Positions 26,599 through 33,617 of a DNA stretch of 45,336 bases are shown here, one piece after another (the first letter of the stretch is position 1; every line of letters begins with the position of its first letter). This stretch comes from DAOVVL01 sp965603095 (GTDB lineage: Bacteria > Pseudomonadota > Alphaproteobacteria > Rhodospirillales > Magnetovibrionaceae): positions 1 to 45,336 of the forward strand of contig CBFDBQ010000007.1 in NCBI GenBank assembly GCA_965603095.1, given 5' to 3'. Below the pieces are notes generated by a model that made no database searches, had not been told where the DNA came from, and saw only the letters and a program-made list of their open reading frames with translations. Both the position numbers and the translations under genes were made by a program.

Positions 26599-27408
26599 TT
26601 AAATAACCTCGTTAAACGACCACGCTCCGTAGCCAACCACTCGGTCACGGGGGCCAGATGTATCGCCAGAATTTCTTAAATCTAGCGTTGTGACTTTTAA
26701 TCCTTTTTTTTCAGCTATTTTTAACAAGCCTTTTAATGGTACGCGCCCACAGGCCTGATAATCACCAATGGCATCCGTATCAAAATTTTCTATTGCCGCG
26801 CAGGTTTTTTCATCAACTTTTTTTGCGCCATCATAGTTAAGGTAGTGGGAAAGGTCGGAGCTAATAACAATTAATGTTTCATCATTGCCCCATAGGGCTT
26901 CTAATATTTCCACTATCTCATCGGCATGGGCATCACCCACCACCAGAGGGATTAATTTAAAATCATTTCCTAAAACCGATTGCAAAAACGGCAACTGAAC
27001 CTCAAGGGAATGTTCATTTTTGTGAGTTTCATCAAATAGCGCAACTTGCGCATGGGGAAGGCCAAACAACGCATCATCCATGGTGTGGTCAATTTCAACG
27101 TTGCCAAGCGGGGTTGCAAATGCATTTGCCGATGAAAGTGCGGCCCCACTTAGGGCAACCCGGTGACACGGCCCCATAAGCACAACCCGTTTAATTTTGT
27201 TTTTATGTGGGATTAGTAAACCATAGGCGCTGGCGGCAGTGGCGCCTGAATAAACGTAGCCAGCATGGGGTACAATAATGGCTTTGGGCGCACTGCCTTC
27301 AGTCGCAGGAATACCCCTAAGAAATGCGCTTATTTGCGATGAGAGCGCTTCGGGGTCGTCCGAATAAAATGTGCCAGCAACGGCTGGTTTGCGTATAATA
27401 GACATCAT
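26599..27408 (-). CDS. amrB: MEMO1-family protein, AmmeMemoRadiSam system protein B
   Basis: A 269-residue homologue of MEMO1, a fold related to class III extradiol dioxygenases. Residues matching the MEMO1 metal site are kept: His48 in VPHAGYVYSG, His82 in GPCHR, His188 in SSDLSHY and Cys220 in QACGRVP. The EHSLEVQLPFLQ segment is also present. The reaction is not known to me. Two ATG codons start the frame (27408 and 27405). No ribosome binding site is visible, but TTTAAA lies immediately upstream, so the message may be leaderless. It is the first gene of a minus-strand run and faces amrS across 53 bases. Confidence 0.94.
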   Translation of the reverse strand: MMSIIRKPAVAGTFYSDDPEALSSQISAFLRGIPATEGSAPKAIIVPHAGYVYSGATAASAYGLLIPHKNKIKRVVLMGPCHRVALSGAALSSANAFATPLGNVEIDHTMDDALFGLPHAQVALFDETHKNEHSLEVQLPFLQSVLGNDFKLIPLVVGDAHADEIVEILEALWGNDETLIVISSDLSHYLNYDGAKKVDEKTCAAIENFDTDAIGDYQACGRVPLKGLLKIAEKKGLKVTTLDLRNSGDTSGPRDRVVGYGAWSFNEVI

Positions 27409-27410
27409 TA

Positions 27411-27457
27411 TTTAAAGGTAGCCCGTTTGCATCAATACGCAAACAAGCACATATATA
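27411..27457. promoter_or_regulatory. Divergent amrB/amrS promoter with centred inverted repeat
   Basis: The perfect inverted repeat GTTTGC (27425-27430) and GCAAAC (27439-27444), with 8 bases between, is centred 26 bases from the amrB ATG and 27 from the amrS ATG. It is flanked almost symmetrically by -10-like AT hexamers, TTTAAA (27411-27416, toward amrB) and TATATA (27452-27457, toward amrS). One regulator could control both directions. No -35 consensus was found. The repeat is seen directly; the operator role is inferred. Confidence 0.5.
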
Positions 27458-27461
27458 AATC

Positions 27462-28586
27462 ATGACTAAAACTGTAAAAACAGACGCAGCTGACATAGCC
27501 GAAAACGCCTTTCCCGGGCGTTATTGGCATGTCTTGGATAATGGGCAGATTGAATGTGATTTATGCCCACGGGCCTGTAAATTGCACGACGGCCAACGTG
27601 GCCTTTGTTTTGTTCGCGCCGCCCATGATGGGCAAATAGTATTAACCACCTATGGGCGCTCATCAGGGTTTTGTATCGATCCCATTGAAAAAAAACCGCT
27701 TAATCATTTTTTGCCGGGAACCCCGGTTTTTAGCTTTGGCACCGCTGGCTGTAATCTCACCTGTAAATTCTGCCAAAATTGGGACATTTCAAAAGCCCGC
27801 GAATTTGATGTTCTGGCTGATAGCGCCAGCCCCGAAGCAATCGCAAGTGCCGCCCACGATTTAGGCTGTAAATCTGTTGCCTATACCTACAACGACCCGG
27901 TTATATTTTTGGAATACGCGGTTGATGTTGCCAAAGCCTGTAAAAAGCGCGGCATAAAATCGGTGGCGGTTACGGCTGGATACATTTCACCCGAACCGGC
28001 CAAAGAATTCTTTGCCCACATGGATGCGGCCAACGTTGATTTAAAGGGTTTTACTGATGAATTTTATCAAAATCTTTGTTCCGGACATTTACAAGATGTT
28101 TTGGACACTTTGGTATATATAAAAAACGAAACTGATGTTTGGTTAGAAACAACAACCCTGCTTATTCCCGGACAAAACGATAGTGATGATGAATTAAATA
28201 AAATGACGGCATGGGTAGTGGAAAACCTTGGCCCCGATGTGCCCATGCATTTTTCAGCCTTTCATCCAGATTGGAAAATGTTGGATATCCCTAAAACTAA
28301 TATTGAAACTCTTAGCCGGGCCCGTGCTATTGCGTTGAAAAATGGGGTTCGTTATGCATACACCGGTAATGTTCACGACTTTGACGGTGAAAGCACTTAT
28401 TGTCATAGTTGTGGCCAGATTCTAATTGGCCGCGACTGGTATGAACTTTCAACGTGGAATATTGACAATGATGGAAATTGCAATAAATGTGGCGAAAAAT
28501 GCGCAGGCGTTTTTGAAGACACCCCCGGTTCGTGGGGTTCAAAACGCCAACCCGTGCGCATGGCCGAATACGCAGTTTCCGAATAA
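27462..28586 (+). CDS. amrS: Radical SAM enzyme, AmmeMemoRadiSam system protein
   Basis: A 374-residue radical SAM protein. The cluster motif CxxxCxxC is at Cys97, Cys101 and Cys104 (GCNLTCKFCQNWD). Before it is an N-terminal cysteine set typical of AmrS and PflA-like proteins (Cys32, Cys35, Cys39, Cys49, in CDLCPRAC and GLCFVR). The C-terminus adds two CxxC pairs (CHSCG and CNKCG, then a further Cys), as in a zinc ribbon or extra Fe-S site. It activates or modifies an unknown substrate; partnership with AmrA and AmrB is inferred from genome linkage. It has no ribosome binding site and a TATATA just upstream of the ATG, which suggests a leaderless transcript. Confidence 0.94.
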   Translation: MTKTVKTDAADIAENAFPGRYWHVLDNGQIECDLCPRACKLHDGQRGLCFVRAAHDGQIVLTTYGRSSGFCIDPIEKKPLNHFLPGTPVFSFGTAGCNLTCKFCQNWDISKAREFDVLADSASPEAIASAAHDLGCKSVAYTYNDPVIFLEYAVDVAKACKKRGIKSVAVTAGYISPEPAKEFFAHMDAANVDLKGFTDEFYQNLCSGHLQDVLDTLVYIKNETDVWLETTTLLIPGQNDSDDELNKMTAWVVENLGPDVPMHFSAFHPDWKMLDIPKTNIETLSRARAIALKNGVRYAYTGNVHDFDGESTYCHSCGQILIGRDWYELSTWNIDNDGNCNKCGEKCAGVFEDTPGSWGSKRQPVRMAEYAVSE

Positions 28587-28607
28587 CCATTTAATGGCGC
28601 ACCTTTC

Positions 28608-29597
28608 ATGATTAAACGAAGTCACATTTTTTTCGCCTTAAAGGGCGGGATTTCCATTGCCCTTGTATCGTTCATAATCAGTAGCGTTGGTATTGGTCGC
28701 GCTATGGACCACATCATAAACGCATCGCCGGCTTGGCTTTTGTTGGCGGCGTTTTTGGTTTTATTACAAGTTTTTATATGCGCCTTTCGCTGGCAAACGG
28801 TTTTGAAAATATATGGTGATCCGCTCGAATATTCACAAGTTTTTCGTTTTTTTTATATTGGATCATTTTTTAATCAGGCACTGCCTTCTTCGGTAGGTGG
28901 CGATGCCATTAGATCTTATCGTGCCTACAAGGCGGGAATGGGTCTTGGCGCGGCGGTTGGCAGTGTGTTTTTAGACCGCATTGCAACCGTATTGGCGTTG
29001 GTTATTTTGGTGTCCATAGCCGTGCCGTTTGCGGTGGACGGCATGAGCGGTAATGTAGAAACCTTAAAATTATCGGTTATGGTTTTGCTGGTCATTGCGG
29101 TTGGAGGGACAATTTTTTTGATGTTTCTTGACCGTGTTCCAGAAAAATTAAATCGCTTTCGCATAGTTAGTTCGCTGGCGGTGTTTGCTGGCGATGTCAG
29201 GAAAGCATTTCTAACCCCATCCATAGTTGGCCCATTGATGTTTTGGGCCGTACTTGGGCATATAAATTTGTCCATTATGGTTTGGGTGTTATCCATTGGT
29301 ATTGGAGTTGAAATAAACCTTGTTGATTGCCTTGCGCTTTTCCCGATTGTTTTGCTTATTCAAACTTTGCCCATTTCAATTGCTGGATGGGGGGTGCGCG
29401 AAGGCGCAATGGTTGAGGTTTTTGCCATGGCTGGTGTATCCGCTGGCGGTGCGCTGGCGGTATCTCTATTGTTTGGCGTTATAGTTGCGATTGTGAGCCT
29501 TCCCGGTGGCTGGCTGTGGATTTCTTCGCGCGAGCATAATATGGAGGAGGCAGAAGAATTGGCCGAAAGTGAAATTTATGAGCAAGAGCAAAATTAA
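28608..29597 (+). CDS. YbhN/UPF0104 flippase-like membrane protein
   Basis: A 329-residue multi-pass membrane protein with about eight hydrophobic segments, of the family that includes the transmembrane half of lysylphosphatidylglycerol synthase (flippase-like domain). The conserved core FYIGSFFNQALPSSVGGDAIRSYRA, shown here in part as NQALPSSVGGDA, and IAGWGVREGA near the C-terminus are characteristic. No synthetase domain follows, so no lysyl transfer is implied. The substrate is unknown. It starts 21 bases after amrS and so is likely on the same transcript. Whether it works with the Amr proteins is open. It ends in an acidic tail (MEEAEELAESE). Confidence 0.85.
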   Translation: MIKRSHIFFALKGGISIALVSFIISSVGIGRAMDHIINASPAWLLLAAFLVLLQVFICAFRWQTVLKIYGDPLEYSQVFRFFYIGSFFNQALPSSVGGDAIRSYRAYKAGMGLGAAVGSVFLDRIATVLALVILVSIAVPFAVDGMSGNVETLKLSVMVLLVIAVGGTIFLMFLDRVPEKLNRFRIVSSLAVFAGDVRKAFLTPSIVGPLMFWAVLGHINLSIMVWVLSIGIGVEINLVDCLALFPIVLLIQTLPISIAGWGVREGAMVEVFAMAGVSAGGALAVSLLFGVIVAIVSLPGGWLWISSREHNMEEAEELAESEIYEQEQN

Positions 29598-29720
29598 AGA
29601 TTAATAAGCCTAATTAATACCAATGCCCCTTTTATTTATCGCAGGCATCGCTACATTAAGCATAAAGAATAATCCTCAATAAAGCCGAATACAGGCCCAA
29701 AACATGAAAGACCCTTTGAA

Positions 29721-31211
29721 ATGAAAATAAGTTTTGCCAACCCCTCAAAACCCAAATCAGGCACAGTAGTTGTCGCCGTATTGGACGGGCGAAAATTAAG
29801 CACCAGCGCGACAGCATTGGATAAATTAACCCGTGGGGCAATTACCAAGGCGATAAAGGCATCAAGCTTCAAAGGGGCAAAAAATCATTCCCTAACCATT
29901 ATGACGCCTGCCGGAACCCGGCTCGAGCGGATTTTGTGCATTGGAATGGGTAAACCCAAAGACCTAGACGAACGTGCGTTTGAAACAATTGGTGGGCGTA
30001 TATATGCAAACCTCAAGGCACAAAGCGAAAAAGCACACGTTTTATTGGACGACATGGAAGGCTGCAAACTTAGTGCAGATGAAATGGCGGTTCATGTTGG
30101 AATTGGTGCGCGCCTTGGTTCGTACCGTTTTGATAAATACAAAACCAAAAAGAAAGGCCACGCCAATCCCGCTATCAAGGAAATTGCCATTCAGTGTGCG
30201 GGTTCTGCCGCGGCAAAACGTAATTTTGCCAAGCAAAACAAGGTTGTTGACGGGATGTTCTTTACCCGTGACCTCATAAGCGAGCCTAGCAATGTGCTTT
30301 ACCCAAAAACACTTGCCGCAGAGGCCAAAACGCTGACCAAGCTGGGCGTAAAGGTAGAGATTTTAGACAAAGCCAAGATGACCAAACTGGGTATGGGCGC
30401 GCTTTTGGGTGTGGCCCAAGGCAGTGCGCACGAGCCATACATGGTTATTATGCGTTGGGACGGTGCGCCCAAAAAAGACAAGCCAGTGGCATTTGTGGGC
30501 AAGGGGGTAACATTTGATACCGGCGGTATTTCCCTAAAACCATCTGGCGGCATGGAAGATATGAAATACGACATGGGCGGTTCCGGTGTTGTTATCGGCC
30601 TAATGAAGGCGCTGGCTGGGCGCAAGGCCAAGGTAAATGCCATTGGCGTTGTTGGCCTAGTTGAAAATATGCCATCTGGTACCGCGCAACGACCCGGCGA
30701 CATTGTGAAATCCATGTCGGGACAAACTATCGAGGTTCTAAATACCGATGCCGAAGGCCGCTTGGTTTTAGCAGATGCTCTTTGGTACACCAAAGAACGC
30801 TTCAAGCCACAGTTGATGGTTGATTTGGCCACCCTAACGGGTGCCATTGTGGTTTCACTGGCCGGTGAATATGCGGGTCTTTTCTCAAACGATGACAAGC
30901 TGGCCCATGATTTGGAAGAAGCGGGTAAGGCAATGAATGAAAAGCTGTGGCGCCTGCCCATGGGTGATGCCTATGACAAAATGATAGACTCGCCCGCTGC
31001 CGATATGCAGAACATTTCATCTGGTCGTGGCGGTGGTTCAATTACCGCTGCACAGTTTTTGAAAAGATTTGTTGGAAATACCAAGTGGGCGCATTTAGAT
31101 ATTGCTGGCGTTACCTGGGAAAAGAAAGGCACACCAACAACGCCAAAAGGCGGTTCCGGCTATGGGGTTCGCCTGCTTGATCGTTTTGTTGCCGATAGGT
31201 TTGAAAACTAG
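29721..31211 (+). CDS. pepA: Leucyl aminopeptidase (M17)
   Basis: PepA is a hexameric cytosolic di-metal aminopeptidase; in E. coli it also binds DNA. The 496-residue protein has the M17 features: an N-terminal macro-like domain, then VAFVGKGVTFDTGGISLKPS cut here to GKGVTFDTGGISLKP, YDMGGSG and the signature NTDAEGRLVLAD. The lysine and acidic metal ligands are therefore present. The C-terminal stretch ISSGRGGGSITAAQFLKRF is typical. A 123-base gap follows the YbhN-like gene, with no clear promoter or terminator. It lies five bases before holC, and pepA-holC adjacency is common in proteobacteria. Confidence 0.96.
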   Translation: MKISFANPSKPKSGTVVVAVLDGRKLSTSATALDKLTRGAITKAIKASSFKGAKNHSLTIMTPAGTRLERILCIGMGKPKDLDERAFETIGGRIYANLKAQSEKAHVLLDDMEGCKLSADEMAVHVGIGARLGSYRFDKYKTKKKGHANPAIKEIAIQCAGSAAAKRNFAKQNKVVDGMFFTRDLISEPSNVLYPKTLAAEAKTLTKLGVKVEILDKAKMTKLGMGALLGVAQGSAHEPYMVIMRWDGAPKKDKPVAFVGKGVTFDTGGISLKPSGGMEDMKYDMGGSGVVIGLMKALAGRKAKVNAIGVVGLVENMPSGTAQRPGDIVKSMSGQTIEVLNTDAEGRLVLADALWYTKERFKPQLMVDLATLTGAIVVSLAGEYAGLFSNDDKLAHDLEEAGKAMNEKLWRLPMGDAYDKMIDSPAADMQNISSGRGGGSITAAQFLKRFVGNTKWAHLDIAGVTWEKKGTPTTPKGGSGYGVRLLDRFVADRFEN

Positions 31212-31216
31212 AACCC

Positions 31217-31681
31217 ATGACGGAGCCAACAACCGAAGTTGCCTTTTATCATTTAACAAGGTCAACCTTGGAGCAGACGTTGCCGACGTTATTGCAAAAA
31301 ACAATAGATGCTAAAAAGCGTGCGGTAGTAATTTTGGATTCAAACGAACGTGTCGGGGATATTGATGCGGCTTTGTGGACGCACGATGCCGCTTCATGGA
31401 TTCCTCATGGAGCATCCGCTGACGGTGAGGCAGAAAGTCAGCCAATATGGATAACCGACAAGGATGAAAATCCAAATGGTGCTGAGTTTTTGTTTCTTGT
31501 AAATGGCGTGCCATCAAATAGCGTTGCTAAATATGAGCGCTGTTTTGAAATATTTGATGGAAATGATGCAAGCGCGCTTGATGGAGCCCGGGAAAAATGG
31601 AAATCGTACAAAGAAGGCGGGTTCAAACTGACCTATTGGCAACAAACAGATAGCGGTGGTTGGGAAAAGAAAGAAGTTTAA
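31217..31681 (+). CDS. holC: DNA polymerase III chi subunit HolC
   Basis: Chi links the clamp loader to SSB through psi in E. coli; in alphaproteobacteria psi is usually not recognisable. The 154-residue protein has the family pattern EVAFYHLTRSTLEQTLPTLLQKT, RAVVI, IDAALWTHDAASWIPHG, QPIWI and EFLFLVNG. The C-terminal part after residue 110 is typical (RCFEIFDGNDASALDGAREKW shortened here to RCFEIFDGND). It follows pepA by five bases, the usual arrangement, and converges directly with the next minus-strand gene, their stop codons abutting. Confidence 0.93.
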   Translation: MTEPTTEVAFYHLTRSTLEQTLPTLLQKTIDAKKRAVVILDSNERVGDIDAALWTHDAASWIPHGASADGEAESQPIWITDKDENPNGAEFLFLVNGVPSNSVAKYERCFEIFDGNDASALDGAREKWKSYKEGGFKLTYWQQTDSGGWEKKEV

Positions 31682-32149
31682 TTATCTTCTCTTAGGTCTG
31701 GCTTTAGCAACCTTGGAGTGGCCATCTTCCATTGTTGTGGTGCGTTCATTGCGAATTTTTCTTGCCTTATCACGAGCCGCTTTTTTCTTGGCCTTCATTT
31801 TGCCGGAAAAAATTATGTACATTACCTGTGCGCCGATAATTGCCAATAGGGGCATCATCATTGCGGCAGCTATCCAATAAACAACGTGCGCGCCGCTTAT
31901 GTGTCCAACCATAAAGGTATGGTAGTAAGCGGCTGCAAAAATCAAAACTATTTCTGAAAGAATAAACATTCTAAATGAAATTCTGGTGGTTAGTTTTGGC
32001 GGCCTGAGTAATTTTGAATTGATAACAAAAAGTGCTGATATCATTCCACCGAGCAAGTTCAGCATAAACATGAACGAACAGATTGATATAATCCATTCCT
32101 TCAATTCCCTAAAACCAAATGCGACCAAAAGATCAACGAACGACTGCAT
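31682..32149 (-). CDS. Unknown small membrane protein with basic tail
   Basis: I do not recognise this 155-residue protein. It has four hydrophobic segments at roughly residues 17-45, 64-82, 90-100 and 98-115. The C-terminus is strongly basic from residue 117 (KMKAKKKAARDKARKIRNER), presumably cytoplasmic. It begins MQSFVDLLVAFGF from an ATG at 32149, with AAGG about 12 bases upstream. It is transcribed alone, converging with holC and diverging from ndk. Codon use resembles its neighbours, so no sign of recent transfer. The plus-strand frame at 31656-31880 is a shadow of it. Confidence 0.7.
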   Translation of the reverse strand: MQSFVDLLVAFGFRELKEWIISICSFMFMLNLLGGMISALFVINSKLLRPPKLTTRISFRMFILSEIVLIFAAAYYHTFMVGHISGAHVVYWIAAAMMMPLLAIIGAQVMYIIFSGKMKAKKKAARDKARKIRNERTTTMEDGHSKVAKARPKRR

Positions 32150-32372
32150 CTAAAGCTACCTTAAAAAGAGCACCACCATTATGGCTAGCCAAGAATCCTA
32201 ATAACACCACAATTAATGGCAATAGTCCGATATTCAGGTGAACAAAAAGTTACCAAAAAGCCACATATAGTTGTATTTAGCCTAATTTTATTAGGTAATA
32301 TCAGTGTTTTATCAGTGTAATTGGCTAAAAGCCAGCCATCATTAGGGTGTGGCGGGGGATATTTGTGGGGTA

Positions 32373-32401
32373 TTGCAAAAGATGTCTCACAAGTCTATAA
32401 C
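32373..32401 (+). promoter_or_regulatory. Candidate ndk promoter
   Basis: TTGCAA (32373-32378) and TATAAC (32396-32401) are separated by exactly 17 bases. The predicted start is near 32408, giving a leader of about 70 bases. Confidence 0.6.
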
Positions 32402-32407
32402 CCGCCG

Positions 32408-32441
32408 ACCCTGTGACAAGTGAGCAGGGTATGACTTTTTT
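32408..32441 (+). promoter_or_regulatory. Hairpin at the 5' end of the ndk leader
   Basis: ACCCTG (32408-32413) pairs with CAGGGT (32425-32430) around an 11-base loop and is followed five bases later by six T residues. A second, eight-T run is at 32448-32455. If transcription starts near 32408 the hairpin would sit at the very 5' end of the message. It could stabilise it, or act as an attenuator, though a terminator this close to the start would be unusual. Confidence 0.4.
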
Positions 32442-32477
32442 GAGAACTTTTTTTTAACAGCAAAAGGCTCTATCAGC

Positions 32478-32900
32478 ATGGCTGTAGAACGGACACTGTC
32501 CATAATCAAACCAGATGCAACTGATCGCAATCTGACCGGCAAGATCAATTCCTATATTGAAGAAGCTGGTCTTAAGATCATTGCACAAAAACGTATCCAA
32601 CTTACCCGTAGTCAAGCCGAGGCATTTTACTCAGTTCATAAAGAACGCTCGTTCTTTGGTGAATTGGTTGATTTTATGATCTCTGGCCCTGTGGTTCCGC
32701 AAATTCTTGAAGGTGAAAATGCCATCGCAAAATATCGCGAAGTTATGGGTGCCACCAATCCGGCTAATGCCGATGATGGAACCATTCGCAAGGATTTTGC
32801 CATTGATGTTCAAAGCAACTCAGTTCACGGTTCCGATGCGCCGGAAACCGCAGCAGTTGAAATGGCCTTCTTCTTCTCCGACATAGAAATTACCGGATAA
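32478..32900 (+). CDS. ndk: Nucleoside diphosphate kinase
   Basis: Ndk transfers the gamma phosphate between nucleoside triphosphates and diphosphates through a phosphohistidine. The 140-residue protein begins MAVERTLSIIKPDA. It carries the active His117 in NSVHGSDAPETAAVE and the family pieces RSFFGELVDFMISGP and GATNPANADDGTIR. The length is normal. It is monocistronic: a promoter with 17-base spacing lies upstream, and a strong terminator starts 20 bases after its stop. Confidence 0.98.
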   Translation: MAVERTLSIIKPDATDRNLTGKINSYIEEAGLKIIAQKRIQLTRSQAEAFYSVHKERSFFGELVDFMISGPVVPQILEGENAIAKYREVMGATNPANADDGTIRKDFAIDVQSNSVHGSDAPETAAVEMAFFFSDIEITG

Positions 32901-32920
32901 GAATTTTTATCATAGCAAAT

Positions 32921-32964
32921 AAAAAAGCCGTTCCTCCCTTTCCTTTGGGGGGGCGGCTTTTTTT
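32921..32964. terminator. Bidirectional terminator between ndk and purN
   Basis: AAAAAAGCCG (32921-32930) pairs with CGGCTTTTTT (32954-32963), and CCTCCC with the following G-run extends the stem inside. A seven-T run (32958-32964) serves ndk; the six A residues at 32921-32926 give a T-run on the other strand for purN, which stops at 32975. A textbook shared terminator. Confidence 0.93.
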
Positions 32965-32974
32965 GTAGTTAGGA

Positions 32975-33613
32975 TTATTCAGGGTTTGTTAGGGGTGTAT
33001 TTGGCGCGTTGTGGCCATCAATTACAACCCGCTCGCCAGACACCCTTACCCGACCCTCTGCAATCAGGCGAAGGGCGCGGGGGTATATTATGTGTTCTTG
33101 CTCGAGAATTCTCTCGGCAAGGGTATCGGCGGTGTCATCTGGTTTAACCGCAACCACGGCTTGTGCAACTATTGGGCCTTCGTCCATGGCGCTACGCACA
33201 AAGTGAACGGTGCACCCTGAAAAAAGCGCGCCACGTTCAATAACCTGTTCATGAACATGCAATCCCTTGAACGCAGGCAAAAGCGATGGGTGGATATTTA
33301 TCAACTTGTCGTGCCAGCGTTTCACGAATGTATCTGAAAGCAAGCGCATAAATCCAGCAAGGCAAATAAATTTGGCGCCCGATGCCTCGATGGCATTGCT
33401 CATGGCATCATCAAAATCTTCGCGGGATGTAAAATCTTTGTGGTTGAATATGGCCGTAGGAATTGACGCTTCATCGGCCCGTTTTAGCCCATATGCGTCT
33501 GCTTTATTAGAAATAACCAGCACTATTTCTGCAGGAAAATTTTCATCCTTGCAGACATCAATAAACGATTGAAGGTTTGATCCCCTGCCAGAAATAAGTA
33601 CGGCAATTTTCAT
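32975..33613 (-). CDS. purN: Phosphoribosylglycinamide formyltransferase 1
   Basis: PurN formylates GAR with 10-formyl-tetrahydrofolate in the third step of purine synthesis. The protein begins MKIAVLISGRGSNLQSF, and the catalytic part includes NIHPSLLPAFKG, with the Asn-His pair, and the FVRSAMDEGPIVAQAVV segment that holds the catalytic Asp. The frame is open to 33640, but the ATG at 33613, four bases after the purM stop, gives the family N-terminus and 212 residues. It is translated from the purM-purN message. Confidence 0.96.
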   Translation of the reverse strand: MKIAVLISGRGSNLQSFIDVCKDENFPAEIVLVISNKADAYGLKRADEASIPTAIFNHKDFTSREDFDDAMSNAIEASGAKFICLAGFMRLLSDTFVKRWHDKLINIHPSLLPAFKGLHVHEQVIERGALFSGCTVHFVRSAMDEGPIVAQAVVAVKPDDTADTLAERILEQEHIIYPRALRLIAEGRVRVSGERVVIDGHNAPNTPLTNPE

Positions 33614-33617
33614 GGCT

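Larger units (their letters stand above)
32150..32477. other. Divergent region upstream of ndk, rich in small repeats
   Basis: About 330 bases with no gene that I can support. It contains three small repeats: the inverted repeat CCTAAT-TTT-ATTAGG (32281-32295), a tandem pair of ATCAGTGT (32300-32307 and 32311-32318, one helical turn apart) and a short palindrome TGGCT-AAA-AGCCA (32322-32334). The ndk promoter and leader hairpin follow. The repeats may be regulator sites for ndk or for the divergent membrane-protein gene. Confidence 0.55.

Noticed and set aside
30299..30961. Minus-strand frame of 220 codons inside pepA
   Set aside because: Antisense to the M17 signature region; no ribosome binding site or family match.
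31656..31880. Plus-strand frame overlapping the end of holC
   Set aside because: Shadow of the minus-strand membrane protein, whose hydrophobic pattern and basic tail are more protein-like.
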